From assembly GCA_900540685.1 (NCBI GenBank), contig UQGS01000004.1:1-64000 (forward strand): a DNA stretch of 64,000 nt. Direction: 5' to 3'. Positions 8,426 to 15,816 of the stretch are shown piece by piece (within the stretch, counting starts at the first letter, position 1; every line of letters begins with the position of its first letter). The notes beneath the pieces were generated by a model. That model saw only the letters and a program-made list of their open reading frames with translations, did no database searches and had not been told where the DNA came from. This DNA is from an uncultured Catenibacterium sp. (GTDB lineage Bacteria; Bacillota_I; Bacilli_A; Erysipelotrichales; Coprobacillaceae). The position numbers were made by a program, and so were the translations under genes.

Positions 8426-8899
8426 CTACAAAAGTTCAATAATAAGGCTTAACACCATGCCAGCAGTCACATCACTGATATGATGAAGACCACTTAAAAC
8501 CCTTGTAATGGCAGTTAAAAAGGCGAATATAAGCATCACTATACCAATATATAAATCAAAATGAATCGCAGTAAACGCAATAATAAAGGCACTTGCAGCA
8601 TGTCTAGAAGGGAAAGAACATCCCTCACAATGTTCAAAGAGTGGAGTGACTTCTAAGTAGTCATAGGGACGTGATTGATTAATTAGTTTTCTAATCACTG
8701 TCACAATAAGAAATGCAGCACAGGGCTTAATAATCGCATAAATGAGATAATCATCATGAGTCATATAAAAACCAATGAGTAACATCACATAAGAAGCCAT
8801 CATGATGTATTTTAATGCGATTGTAAGAAATCCTACTACCTTTTTATAAGTAGGATGAGACCATAAAAATTGATTGAGTCTTTCATATATATTATTCAT
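8426..8899 (-). CDS. PAP2 family membrane phosphatase
   Basis: Small integral membrane phosphatase, probably acting on undecaprenyl pyrophosphate, phosphatidate or phosphatidylglycerophosphate. The three PAP2 signatures are present in order: KLINQSRPY, FPSRHAAS (the usual PSGH has Arg instead of Gly), and TRVLSGLHHISDV. About five transmembrane helices. The start at 8899 follows GGAAGG; an upstream in-frame ATG lacks a site. It lies 60 bases upstream of the deacetylase and may be co-transcribed with it. Confidence 0.85.
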   Translation of the reverse strand: MNNIYERLNQFLWSHPTYKKVVGFLTIALKYIMMASYVMLLIGFYMTHDDYLIYAIIKPCAAFLIVTVIRKLINQSRPYDYLEVTPLFEHCEGCSFPSRHAASAFIIAFTAIHFDLYIGIVMLIFAFLTAITRVLSGLHHISDVTAGMVLSLIIELL

Positions 8900-8949
8900 T
8901 CTATCACCTTCCCCATTATACCATTCATTCATTGCATTTTGATGGTAAG

Positions 8950-8955
8950 TATAAT
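8950..8955 (+). promoter_or_regulatory. -10 element of ychF
   Basis: TATAAT about 20 bases before the AAAAGGAGTG site of ychF; no convincing -35. Confidence 0.5.
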
Positions 8956-8990
8956 AAAATAATGTAGATTAAAAGGAGTGAATATAAATT

Positions 8991-10091
8991 ATGTCATTAA
9001 CTGCAGGAATTGTTGGTTTACCAAACGTTGGTAAATCTACATTATTTAATGCGATCACAAACGCACAGGTAGAAGCAGCCAACTACCCATTCGCAACTAT
9101 CGACCCTAACGTAGGTGTTGTTGAAGTACCAGATCATAGATTAGATGATCTTGCTGCAATCTTTAATCCGAAGAAGACTATCTATACTACATTTGAATTT
9201 ACAGATATTGCCGGACTTGTAAAAGGTGCCTCTAGAGGTGAAGGTTTAGGAAACAAATTCTTAGCTAACATCAGAGAAACAGATGCAATCTGTGAAGTAG
9301 TAAGATGTTTTAGAGATAAGGATATTACTCATGTTGATGGTTCAGTAGATCCAGTACGTGACGTTGAAACAATCAATCTTGAACTTGTAATGGCTGACTT
9401 AGAAACAGTGGACAAGAGAATTGGTAAGATTGAAAAGAAAGCTCAGACTGGTGATAAAGAAGCTAAAGCTGAAATGGACGTATTAGCACCATTAAAAGAA
9501 GTATTAGAAGCGGGTAAAATGGCTCGTACGCTTACTTTTAATAAGGAAGAAATGGTTTATGTAAAACAGTTCAACTTATTAACAACTAAGCCTATGATCT
9601 ATGTAGCAAATATGGGTGAAGAAGATATCGAAGATCCAGATTCAAACCCATACTATATCACTTTAAAAGAATATGCTGCAAAAGAAGGATGCGATGTTGT
9701 TCCTATCTGCGCTAAGATTGAAAGTGAATTAGCTGCATTAGATGCAGAAGATAAAGCTATCTTCATGGATGATTTAGGTATCAAGGAAAGTGGTTTAGAT
9801 AAGCTTATTAAAGAAACATATGCTTTATTAGACTTAAAGACTTTCTTTACAGTAGGACCTGATGAATGCCGTGCTTGGACATTTACTAATGGTATGACAG
9901 CACCAGAAATGGCCGGTATTATTCATACAGACTTCCAGAAAGGTTTCATTAAAGCTGAAACTTATACTTATGATGATATGATGCAGTATAAGAGTGAAGT
10001 AGCTTTAAAAGAAGCTGGTAAGATCAGACAGGAAGGAAAAACTTATAAAGGACTTGATGGTGATATCATGTTCTTCAAGTTTAACGTATAA
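8991..10091 (+). CDS. ychF: Redox-regulated ATPase YchF (OLA1 family)
   Basis: Ribosome-associated P-loop NTPase that prefers ATP. G1 box GLPNVGKS at residues 9-16, the family motif NYPFATIDPNVG, switch II DIAGLVKGASRGEGLG, and a C-terminal TGS domain (ECRAWTFTNGMTAPEMAG). At 366 residues it is standard. In Bacillus its homologue yyaF lies between DUF951 and rpsF, the same order as here. The stop overlaps the ATG of the following sortase gene (TAATG). Confidence 0.96.
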   Translation: MSLTAGIVGLPNVGKSTLFNAITNAQVEAANYPFATIDPNVGVVEVPDHRLDDLAAIFNPKKTIYTTFEFTDIAGLVKGASRGEGLGNKFLANIRETDAICEVVRCFRDKDITHVDGSVDPVRDVETINLELVMADLETVDKRIGKIEKKAQTGDKEAKAEMDVLAPLKEVLEAGKMARTLTFNKEEMVYVKQFNLLTTKPMIYVANMGEEDIEDPDSNPYYITLKEYAAKEGCDVVPICAKIESELAALDAEDKAIFMDDLGIKESGLDKLIKETYALLDLKTFFTVGPDECRAWTFTNGMTAPEMAGIIHTDFQKGFIKAETYTYDDMMQYKSEVALKEAGKIRQEGKTYKGLDGDIMFFKFNV

Positions 10092-10810
10092 TGAAGATCA
10101 TTAGACGTATTCTTCTTGTAGTGTGTTTAGCTGTCTTTCTATATAGTGCAGGTAATCTTGCAAACATTGGATATAAATATCATAAGGTAAACTCTGACAA
10201 CAAGAAGCTACAAGAAGAAGTCGTCACTGAAGTCAAGCAGGATTCACCACTGGATAGAAAAGTTGATTTTAATCAACTAAAGAGTATTAATGAAGACATT
10301 ATTGGTTGGATCTATATTCCTAATACAAATATTGATTATGCTTTATTAAAAGGAAAAACAAACGATACATATATTCATACAAACTATGAAAAGAAGTATT
10401 CATTTGCAGGCAGTATCTTCTTAGATGAAGATAATGATGCGTCATTGACTGATAGTAATACAATTATCTATGGTCATAATATGAAGAATGGTTCAATGTT
10501 TGCGAATATTAAGAAGTTTGCGGATCATGATTATTTTATTAATCATCCAGAAGTATATATTTATTTGCCAGATGGCAGCATTAATGTCTATTCTGTTTAT
10601 AGTACAAAGATCATTGAAGCAACAAGTGATTATTACTTAAAGAATATTGATTATGCAAGCTATGTGGCTAATGCGAAATCATCTGCAAAACAATCAAGAG
10701 ATGTAGATACACAAAACGCAGCACCATTACTGCTTTTATCTACTTGTTATGCACCTGATACAACAACACGTAGTGTTTTATTTGCGAGACTAGAGAAGAA
10801 CGTGAAGTAA
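10091..10810 (+). CDS. srtB: Class B sortase
   Basis: Membrane-anchored transpeptidase that fixes proteins to the cell wall or pili. One N-terminal membrane helix, then a SrtB-type catalytic domain with H129 (YGHNMKNG), C219 (LLSTC) and R227. The segment DIIGWIYIPNTNIDYALL is typical of class B. No sortase substrate or pilin gene lies nearby, so it is probably a housekeeping enzyme acting on distant substrates. It starts inside the ychF stop codon, so it is co-translated with an unrelated housekeeping gene. Confidence 0.9.
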   Translation: MKIIRRILLVVCLAVFLYSAGNLANIGYKYHKVNSDNKKLQEEVVTEVKQDSPLDRKVDFNQLKSINEDIIGWIYIPNTNIDYALLKGKTNDTYIHTNYEKKYSFAGSIFLDEDNDASLTDSNTIIYGHNMKNGSMFANIKKFADHDYFINHPEVYIYLPDGSINVYSVYSTKIIEATSDYYLKNIDYASYVANAKSSAKQSRDVDTQNAAPLLLLSTCYAPDTTTRSVLFARLEKNVK

Positions 10811-10825
10811 TTTGCGTTCTTTTTG
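10796..10825 (+). terminator. Terminator at the end of srtB
   Basis: Stem AAGAACG / CGTTCTT with the stop codon in the loop, followed by T-rich sequence. Confidence 0.8.
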
Positions 10826-10849
10826 TATATAATGGTATAGAGGTGATTC

Positions 10850-11485
10850 ATGATGTATAGCGCAATTATATTATGTGCAGGAAGTGGAAAGAGAACAGGT
10901 CTTGGTTACAACAAGATGTTCTATCAATTACAGGGAGAGACTGTATATGAAAAGACGGTCAATGTCTTTTTACATGATAAGAGATGTGAAGAAATTATTA
11001 TAGTATGTAAGAAGGAAGAACAGTCACATTTCAAGAAACTATTAAATAAGAAATGTATGAAGTTTGTAGAGGGTGGAAAAGAAAGACAGGATTCTGTATA
11101 TGAAGGTTTAAAACATGTCACAAGTGATTATGTAATGATTCATGATGGTGCAAGACCATTTGTGAAAAAAGACCTTCTAGATCGTTTAGTAGAAGGTATG
11201 GAAGAACATAAGGCAGTTCTTGCGATGGTGCCATGTAAAGATACAATCAAGCGTGTGAAGGATGGTAAAGTAGTAGAAACACTTATCCGCTCTGAACTCA
11301 TGCAGGCACAAACACCACAGGCTTTTGATACAGTACTTATTAGAAATGCGTATAAAGAAGCGATTGAAAATAATATCCAGGCAACAGATGATGCATCTAT
11401 GTTGGAATTACAGGGCAAAGATGTCTATGTTGTAGAAGGTGATTATGACAATATTAAAATCACTACAAAAGAAGATCTAAAATAG
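10850..11485 (+). CDS. ispD: 2-C-methyl-D-erythritol 4-phosphate cytidylyltransferase
   Basis: Third enzyme of the MEP route to isoprenoids. The nucleotidyltransferase loop is ILCAGSGKRTGLGYNK at the N-terminus; DGARPF near residue 100 and TPQAF near residue 160 are family marks. At 211 residues it is slightly short but complete. Own promoter: TATAAT at 10828-10833. Either ATG 10850 or 10853 could be used. The rest of the MEP pathway is not in the window. Confidence 0.92.
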   Translation: MMYSAIILCAGSGKRTGLGYNKMFYQLQGETVYEKTVNVFLHDKRCEEIIIVCKKEEQSHFKKLLNKKCMKFVEGGKERQDSVYEGLKHVTSDYVMIHDGARPFVKKDLLDRLVEGMEEHKAVLAMVPCKDTIKRVKDGKVVETLIRSELMQAQTPQAFDTVLIRNAYKEAIENNIQATDDASMLELQGKDVYVVEGDYDNIKITTKEDLK

Positions 11486-11507
11486 TTAAAAAAACTTCGA
11501 TTTATCA

Positions 11508-11536
11508 TTGCTTTTTTGATTTTCTTGTGATAGTAT
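11508..11536 (+). promoter_or_regulatory. Promoter of rpsF-ssb-rpsR
   Basis: TTGCTT (11508-11513), 17-base spacer, TAGTAT (11531-11536) preceded by TG. The transcript would begin near 11543. Confidence 0.55.
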
Positions 11537-11557
11537 GAACGAGCATGTAAAATATTA

Positions 11558-11600
11558 CTGCCTGTCTAGAAGTATTCTAGACCGTTAAGACCAGAGGAGG
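11558..11600 (+). promoter_or_regulatory. Candidate S6:S18 autoregulatory leader
   Basis: Hairpin GTCTAGA (11564-11570) / TCTAGAC (11576-11582) immediately followed by CCG (11582-11584 region) and then the rpsF ribosome site. The S6:S18 complex is known to bind an rpsF leader with a helix beside a CCG trinucleotide. The match is by eye and the outer helix is short. Confidence 0.5.
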
Positions 11601-11607
11601 TAAAAAA

Positions 11608-11898
11608 ATGAACAAGTATGAAATTATGATGATTTTAAAACCTGATTTAGAAGATGATGCAAAGACTGCATTATTAGATGGTTTTAAAGCAATCTTAACT
11701 GAAGGTGAAGGTGTTGTTGACAACGTTGACACTGAAAAGTTAGGCTTACGTGAATTAGCTTACGAAATCAAAGATTATACTAAGGGGTTATATGTAGTAA
11801 TCGATACTCATACAACTGCAGAAGCAATCGCTGAATTCGAACGTTTATCACGTATCAACCCAAGCGTATTACGTCACTTAACTTTAAGAAGAGACTAA
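11608..11898 (+). CDS. rpsF: 30S ribosomal protein S6
   Basis: Small-subunit protein that pairs with S18 on the platform. The N-terminus MNKYEIMMILKPDLEDD and the segment GLRELAYEIKDYTKGLY are diagnostic; 96 residues is normal. Strong AGAGGAGG site. First gene of the conserved rpsF-ssb-rpsR operon. Confidence 0.97.
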   Translation: MNKYEIMMILKPDLEDDAKTALLDGFKAILTEGEGVVDNVDTEKLGLRELAYEIKDYTKGLYVVIDTHTTAEAIAEFERLSRINPSVLRHLTLRRD

Positions 11899-11914
11899 GA
11901 AGAGGTGAGGGCGA

Positions 11915-12403
11915 ATGCTTAACCGTGTCGCATTAGTCGGAAGACTTACAAGAGATCCTGAATTAAGAAGAACAGGTAATGGTACAGCTGTAACAAGTTT
12001 TACTTTAGCAGTTGATCGTAACTTCTCAACAAGAGATGGTCAGGAAGCTGATTTCATCAACTGTGTTGTATGGAGAAAACCTGCTGAAAATGTTGCACAG
12101 TATTGCAGCAAGGGTTCACTTGTGTCAGTCGATGGTCGTATACAGACTCGTAGTTACGACAATAATCAGGGCCAGAGAGTTTATGTAACAGAGGTTGTGG
12201 CTGATTCAGTTCAGTTCTTGGAAACAAGAGCACAGAGAGAAAGAGCTCAGCAGAGTGCACCTATGATGCAGCAGCCTACAATGACTCAGCAGCCTAGACA
12301 AAACAACAATGACTTCTATGATATGAAGACAGTGGATCTAGATAAAGATTTTGATGATTCAGTGAATTCATATGATATCATGGAAGACGATATTCAATTC
12401 TAA
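11915..12403 (+). CDS. ssb: Single-stranded DNA-binding protein
   Basis: Binds ssDNA in replication, repair and recombination. OB fold in residues 1-105 (MLNRVALVGRLTRDPELR, FINCVVWRKPAENVAQY), then a glutamine-rich disordered linker rich in MMQQP-type text, and an acidic tip EDDIQF. The tip differs from the common DDDIPF by Gln for Pro but keeps the terminal Phe that docks partner proteins. At 162 residues it is full length. Lies between rpsF and rpsR as in Bacillus ssbA. Confidence 0.96.
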   Translation: MLNRVALVGRLTRDPELRRTGNGTAVTSFTLAVDRNFSTRDGQEADFINCVVWRKPAENVAQYCSKGSLVSVDGRIQTRSYDNNQGQRVYVTEVVADSVQFLETRAQRERAQQSAPMMQQPTMTQQPRQNNNDFYDMKTVDLDKDFDDSVNSYDIMEDDIQF

Positions 12404-12418
12404 CAGGAGGAAACAACA

Positions 12419-12649
12419 ATGGCTTTCAGAAGACAGAGAATGGGTAGAAGAAAAGTTTGCTACTTCACTAAAAACAAGATTGATTACATCGATTATAAAG
12501 ATGTTGAACTTTTAAAGAGATTTATCTCAGCTAACGGTAAAATCATCCCAAGACGTGTAACTGGTACAAGCGCTAAGTATCAGAGAAAACTTGCTAGAGC
12601 AATCAAGAGAGCAAGACAGATGGCTTTATTACCATACGTTGGTGAATAA
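12419..12649 (+). CDS. rpsR: 30S ribosomal protein S18
   Basis: Small-subunit protein that binds S6. The segment IDYIDYKDVELLKRFIS and the basic C-terminus TGTSAKYQRKLARAIKRAR are diagnostic. At 76 residues it has typical size, and its CAGGAGG site is strong. Last gene of the operon; a strong terminator follows. Confidence 0.97.
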   Translation: MAFRRQRMGRRKVCYFTKNKIDYIDYKDVELLKRFISANGKIIPRRVTGTSAKYQRKLARAIKRARQMALLPYVGE

Positions 12650-12681
12650 TTTTTATAAGGCATAATTACTTATAAAAATAT

Positions 12682-12725
12682 AGTCCATAGATACTAGAAT
12701 ATCTAGTATTTATGGGCTTTTTTTG
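12682..12725 (+). terminator. Terminator after rpsR
   Basis: Long hairpin AGTCCATAGATACTAGA / TCTAGTATTTATGGGCT with a T7 tail. A near copy lies at 14179-14225 after the inserted AlbA_2 gene. Confidence 0.9.
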
Positions 12726-12802
12726 TATTTTCTTTTGTTGTTTAATAGTATATATAACATATCAGTATGGATGCATAATGGTAGATAAATTAAATAAAAT
12801 AG

Positions 12803-12883
12803 ATTGAAACGAAAATAAATACGTTTCAATATAATTGCAACGAAAAATGTTTAGTTGCAAATCTAATGAAACGATAATATAAT
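12803..12883 (+). promoter_or_regulatory. Promoter of the AlbA_2 gene with two inverted repeats
   Basis: Perfect inverted repeat ATTGAAACG (12803-12811) / CGTTTCAAT (12822-12830), then TTGCAAC (12835-12841) / GTTGCAA (12854-12860). The right arm of the second repeat is itself the -35 (TTGCAA 12855-12860), 17 bases before TATAAT (12878-12883). This is the layout of a repressor-controlled promoter. The rest of the 250-base gap is AT-rich with no gene. Confidence 0.6.
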
Positions 12884-12903
12884 ATTGGAAAGGAGGGGAT
12901 TGT

Positions 12904-14157
12904 ATGAGAGAAGATAAATGTTTGGAATTTAAAGAAAATATACAATCGAATACATTTCTTAAAACAATTAGTGCATTTGCAAATTATGGTACAGGTGAAA
13001 TTATTTTTGGAATAGATGATGATGGTATTATAAAAGGTGTAGATAACCCTGAAGAAGCATGTTTGAGACTTGAAAACAAAATAAATGATAATTTAAAACC
13101 AATTCCTCGTTATGAATTAGATATTCGAAATGATTCGACGATTACGCTAAAAGTATTTGAATCTGATTTTAAACCTTATTTATATAAAGGCAAAGCATAT
13201 AAAAGATATGACTCTTCCACTATAGAAGTTGATAGACTAGAATTGAATAGATTAATTTTAGAAGGAAATAATCAATCATATGAAGAAATAACATCAAAAA
13301 AGCAAAATCTAACATTTACTTATTTAGAAAAAGAACTAATTGATAATTTATCAATTAAGGGATTAAATGAAGACATTTTAAGAACTCTAGATTTATATAC
13401 AAATGAATCTCAATATAATAATGCAGCAGCACTACTTGCTGATAAAAACGATTATAAAGGCGTTGATATAGTTAGATTTGGTAAAGATATTGATGAAATT
13501 ATGGATAGAAATATTATAGAAAATATGTCTATTTTAAAAATGCTAAAAGAAAGTGTTGATATGTATAAAAAATATTATCAATATGAAAAGATAGAAGGTA
13601 CAACAAGAACGCTGGTTTCACGTGTTCCGGAAAATGCTTTTCGTGAAGCTATTGCTAATGCTTTAATTCATCGTGTATGGGATGTAAACACTTACATAAA
13701 AGTAAGTATGTTTGAAGATAGAATAGAAATTGTATCACCAGGAGGATTACCTTCAGGACTAGGGAAGGATGAATATTTAAATGGGCAAATATCTTTATTA
13801 AGAAATCCGATAATTGGTAATTTATTTTTTAGATTACGTTATATTGAAAAATTTGGAACAGGAATAAAGAGAATTAATAAATCATATACAGACTCAATAA
13901 CAAAACCTAAATATAAAGTCTATGATAATTCAATATGCATAGAACTACCAACATTATTAGTGACACAAAATCTCACAGAAGATGAAGAGTTTCTTGTAAG
14001 TTTGTTCCAAGGAAATATAAAACTATCAAGAACAGATTTAGAAAGTAAGAGCGGCTTAGGAAAAGCAAAAATTATTAGAACTATAAATTCATTAATAGAA
14101 AAAAATATTATTGCTAGATCTGGGAAAGGTAGATCAACGAAATACTATATCTTATAA
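12904..14157 (+). CDS. AlbA_2 (Schlafen-like) domain ATP-binding regulator
   Basis: Predicted transcriptional regulator or defence-linked protein of the COG2865 class. The N-terminal 105 residues are an AlbA_2 DNA-binding domain (LEFKENIQ, ISAFANYGTGEIIFGIDDDG). Residues about 240-345 are a GHKL-type ATP-binding domain (FREAIANALIHRVW, VSPGGLPSG, EKFGTGIKRI). The C-terminal 70 residues form a winged helix (LSRTDLESKSGLGKAKI). It is clearly more AT-rich than its neighbours, uses ATA and AGA freely, and is flanked by copies of the rpsR terminator, which suggest insertion into this conserved operon boundary. It may bind the inverted repeats over its own promoter; that is inference. Confidence 0.82.
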   Translation: MREDKCLEFKENIQSNTFLKTISAFANYGTGEIIFGIDDDGIIKGVDNPEEACLRLENKINDNLKPIPRYELDIRNDSTITLKVFESDFKPYLYKGKAYKRYDSSTIEVDRLELNRLILEGNNQSYEEITSKKQNLTFTYLEKELIDNLSIKGLNEDILRTLDLYTNESQYNNAAALLADKNDYKGVDIVRFGKDIDEIMDRNIIENMSILKMLKESVDMYKKYYQYEKIEGTTRTLVSRVPENAFREAIANALIHRVWDVNTYIKVSMFEDRIEIVSPGGLPSGLGKDEYLNGQISLLRNPIIGNLFFRLRYIEKFGTGIKRINKSYTDSITKPKYKVYDNSICIELPTLLVTQNLTEDEEFLVSLFQGNIKLSRTDLESKSGLGKAKIIRTINSLIEKNIIARSGKGRSTKYYIL

Positions 14158-14178
14158 TTTCAATTAGAATATAAAAAT

Positions 14179-14225
14179 AAAGTCCATAGATACTAAAAAA
14201 TCCAGTGTTTATGGACTTTATTTAT
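14179..14225 (+). terminator. Terminator after the AlbA_2 gene, copy of the rpsR terminator
   Basis: Stem AAAGTCCATA / TATGGACTTT. Together with its flanks it matches the rpsR terminator at most positions over nearly 60 bases. Confidence 0.8.
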
Positions 14226-14252
14226 TAAAATGAATATATTGTTTGTGACGAA

Positions 14253-14278
14253 TTGCAACGAAAGAAATTTCGCTGCAA
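14253..14278. promoter_or_regulatory. Inverted repeat upstream of the aminopeptidase gene
   Basis: TTGCAACGAAA (14253-14263) / TTTCGCTGCAA (14268-14278), one mismatch. The same TTGCAACGAAA half-site occurs at 12835 before the AlbA_2 gene, so one regulator may bind both. Confidence 0.5.
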
Positions 14279-14376
14279 AAAGAGCAAAACGAAAGAAACG
14301 ATATTATTCATAACACTATCTTTATTTATTCAGCATGGTATACTGTTGTAGAGATAAAAAGAAAAGAGGTTAGAAA

Positions 14377-15741
14377 ATGTACGCAAAAAATACATGGGAA
14401 AAGTATAAGGACAATCTCAATGAAGTCATGGAATATAATGAAGGTTATAAAGATTATATTTCAAAAAACAAAACAGAACGTGCTTGTGTGAAAGACTCTA
14501 TTCGTTTAGCTGAAGAAAAAGGATTCAAGCCATTAAACTCTTTTGAGACACTTAAGCCAGGAGACAAGGTTTATGTCAACAACAGAGATAAGAACATTGC
14601 CTTATTTGTGATTGGTAATAAGCCACTTACAGAAGGTATGAGAATCTTAGGTGCTCATATTGACTCTCCTAGAATGGACTTAAAACAGAATCCACTATAT
14701 GAATCAGAAGGATTCGTATTAGCTGATACACACTATTATGGTGGTGTAAAGAAATATCAGTGGGTGACTATCCCTCTATCATTATATGGTGTAGTAGCTA
14801 AGAAAGATGGTACAGTTGTAGATGTTGTGATTGGTGAAGATGATAACGATCCAGTTGTAGGTATCTCTGATTTATTAATCCACTTAGCAGCAGATCAGTT
14901 AGATAAGAAAGCAGCTAAAGTGATTGAAGGTGAAAACTTAGATGTCACTTTAGGTAATATGCCTTTAGCAGGTGAAGAAAAAAATGCGGTTAAGGCAAAT
15001 ATCTTAAAGCTATTAAAAGATAAATATGATATCGAAGAAGAAGATTTCGTATCAGCTGAAATTGAAGTTGTACCAAGTGGTAAAGCAAGAGACTATGGTT
15101 TAGATCGTTCAATGATTGCTGGTTATGGTCATGATGATAGAGTATGTGCCTATACATCTTTAACTGCAATTCTTGATATGGATGTATGTGACTATACATG
15201 CTGTACTATTCTTGTAGATAAAGAAGAAATCGGTTCAGTAGGTGCAACAGGTGCACATTCTTTATTCTTTGAAAATACAATTGGTGAAATGTTGGTGAAG
15301 ATGGGTATTGATAGTTTTGTACAGACAAGACTTACTTTATCTAGATCAAAGATGCTTTCAAGTGATGTATCTGCTGGTGTAGATCCACTATATGTAAGTG
15401 TGAATGATAAGAAGAATGCTGCTTATTTAGGCAATGGTATTGTATTTAATAAATATACTGGCGCAAGAGGTAAGAGCGGAAGTAATGATGCATCTGCAGA
15501 ATATGTGGCAAGAATTCGTGCTGTCATGGATGAATCAAAGATCCACTATCAGACAGCTGAACTTGGTAAGGTAGACCAGGGTGGAGGAGGCACTATTGCT
15601 TATATCCTTGGAAACTACAATATGGATGTGATTGATGCAGGTATTGCAGTATTAAATATGCATGCACCAATGGAAGTCGTATCTAAAGTAGACGTATACG
15701 AAACATATCAGGCATATAAAGCATTCTTAAAGAACGCATAA
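14377..15741 (+). CDS. M18 family aspartyl/general aminopeptidase
   Basis: Cytosolic zinc exopeptidase that trims N-terminal residues from peptides. M18 marks are complete: GAHIDSPR (zinc His), GYGHDDRVC (bridging Asp), DKEEIGSVGATGAHS (catalytic Glu and zinc Glu), and a C-terminal HAPMEVVSKVD with the last zinc His. At 454 residues it fits the bacterial ApeA/Lap4 size. Extended -10 TGgTATACT at 14336-14344 and an AAGAGG site precede it. It is probably the gene that originally followed rpsR before the AlbA_2 insertion. Confidence 0.92.
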   Translation: MYAKNTWEKYKDNLNEVMEYNEGYKDYISKNKTERACVKDSIRLAEEKGFKPLNSFETLKPGDKVYVNNRDKNIALFVIGNKPLTEGMRILGAHIDSPRMDLKQNPLYESEGFVLADTHYYGGVKKYQWVTIPLSLYGVVAKKDGTVVDVVIGEDDNDPVVGISDLLIHLAADQLDKKAAKVIEGENLDVTLGNMPLAGEEKNAVKANILKLLKDKYDIEEEDFVSAEIEVVPSGKARDYGLDRSMIAGYGHDDRVCAYTSLTAILDMDVCDYTCCTILVDKEEIGSVGATGAHSLFFENTIGEMLVKMGIDSFVQTRLTLSRSKMLSSDVSAGVDPLYVSVNDKKNAAYLGNGIVFNKYTGARGKSGSNDASAEYVARIRAVMDESKIHYQTAELGKVDQGGGGTIAYILGNYNMDVIDAGIAVLNMHAPMEVVSKVDVYETYQAYKAFLKNA

Positions 15742-15751
15742 AACAGTATTG

Positions 15752-15782
15752 ACACCTTGGATAAAACCAAGGTGTTTTTTGA
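15752..15782 (+). terminator. Terminator after the aminopeptidase
   Basis: Stem ACACCTTGG / CCAAGGTGT with ATAAAA loop and a T6 tail. Confidence 0.9.
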
Positions 15783-15816
15783 TTAATCTATGATACAATA
15801 ATCAAGAGGTGATTGA

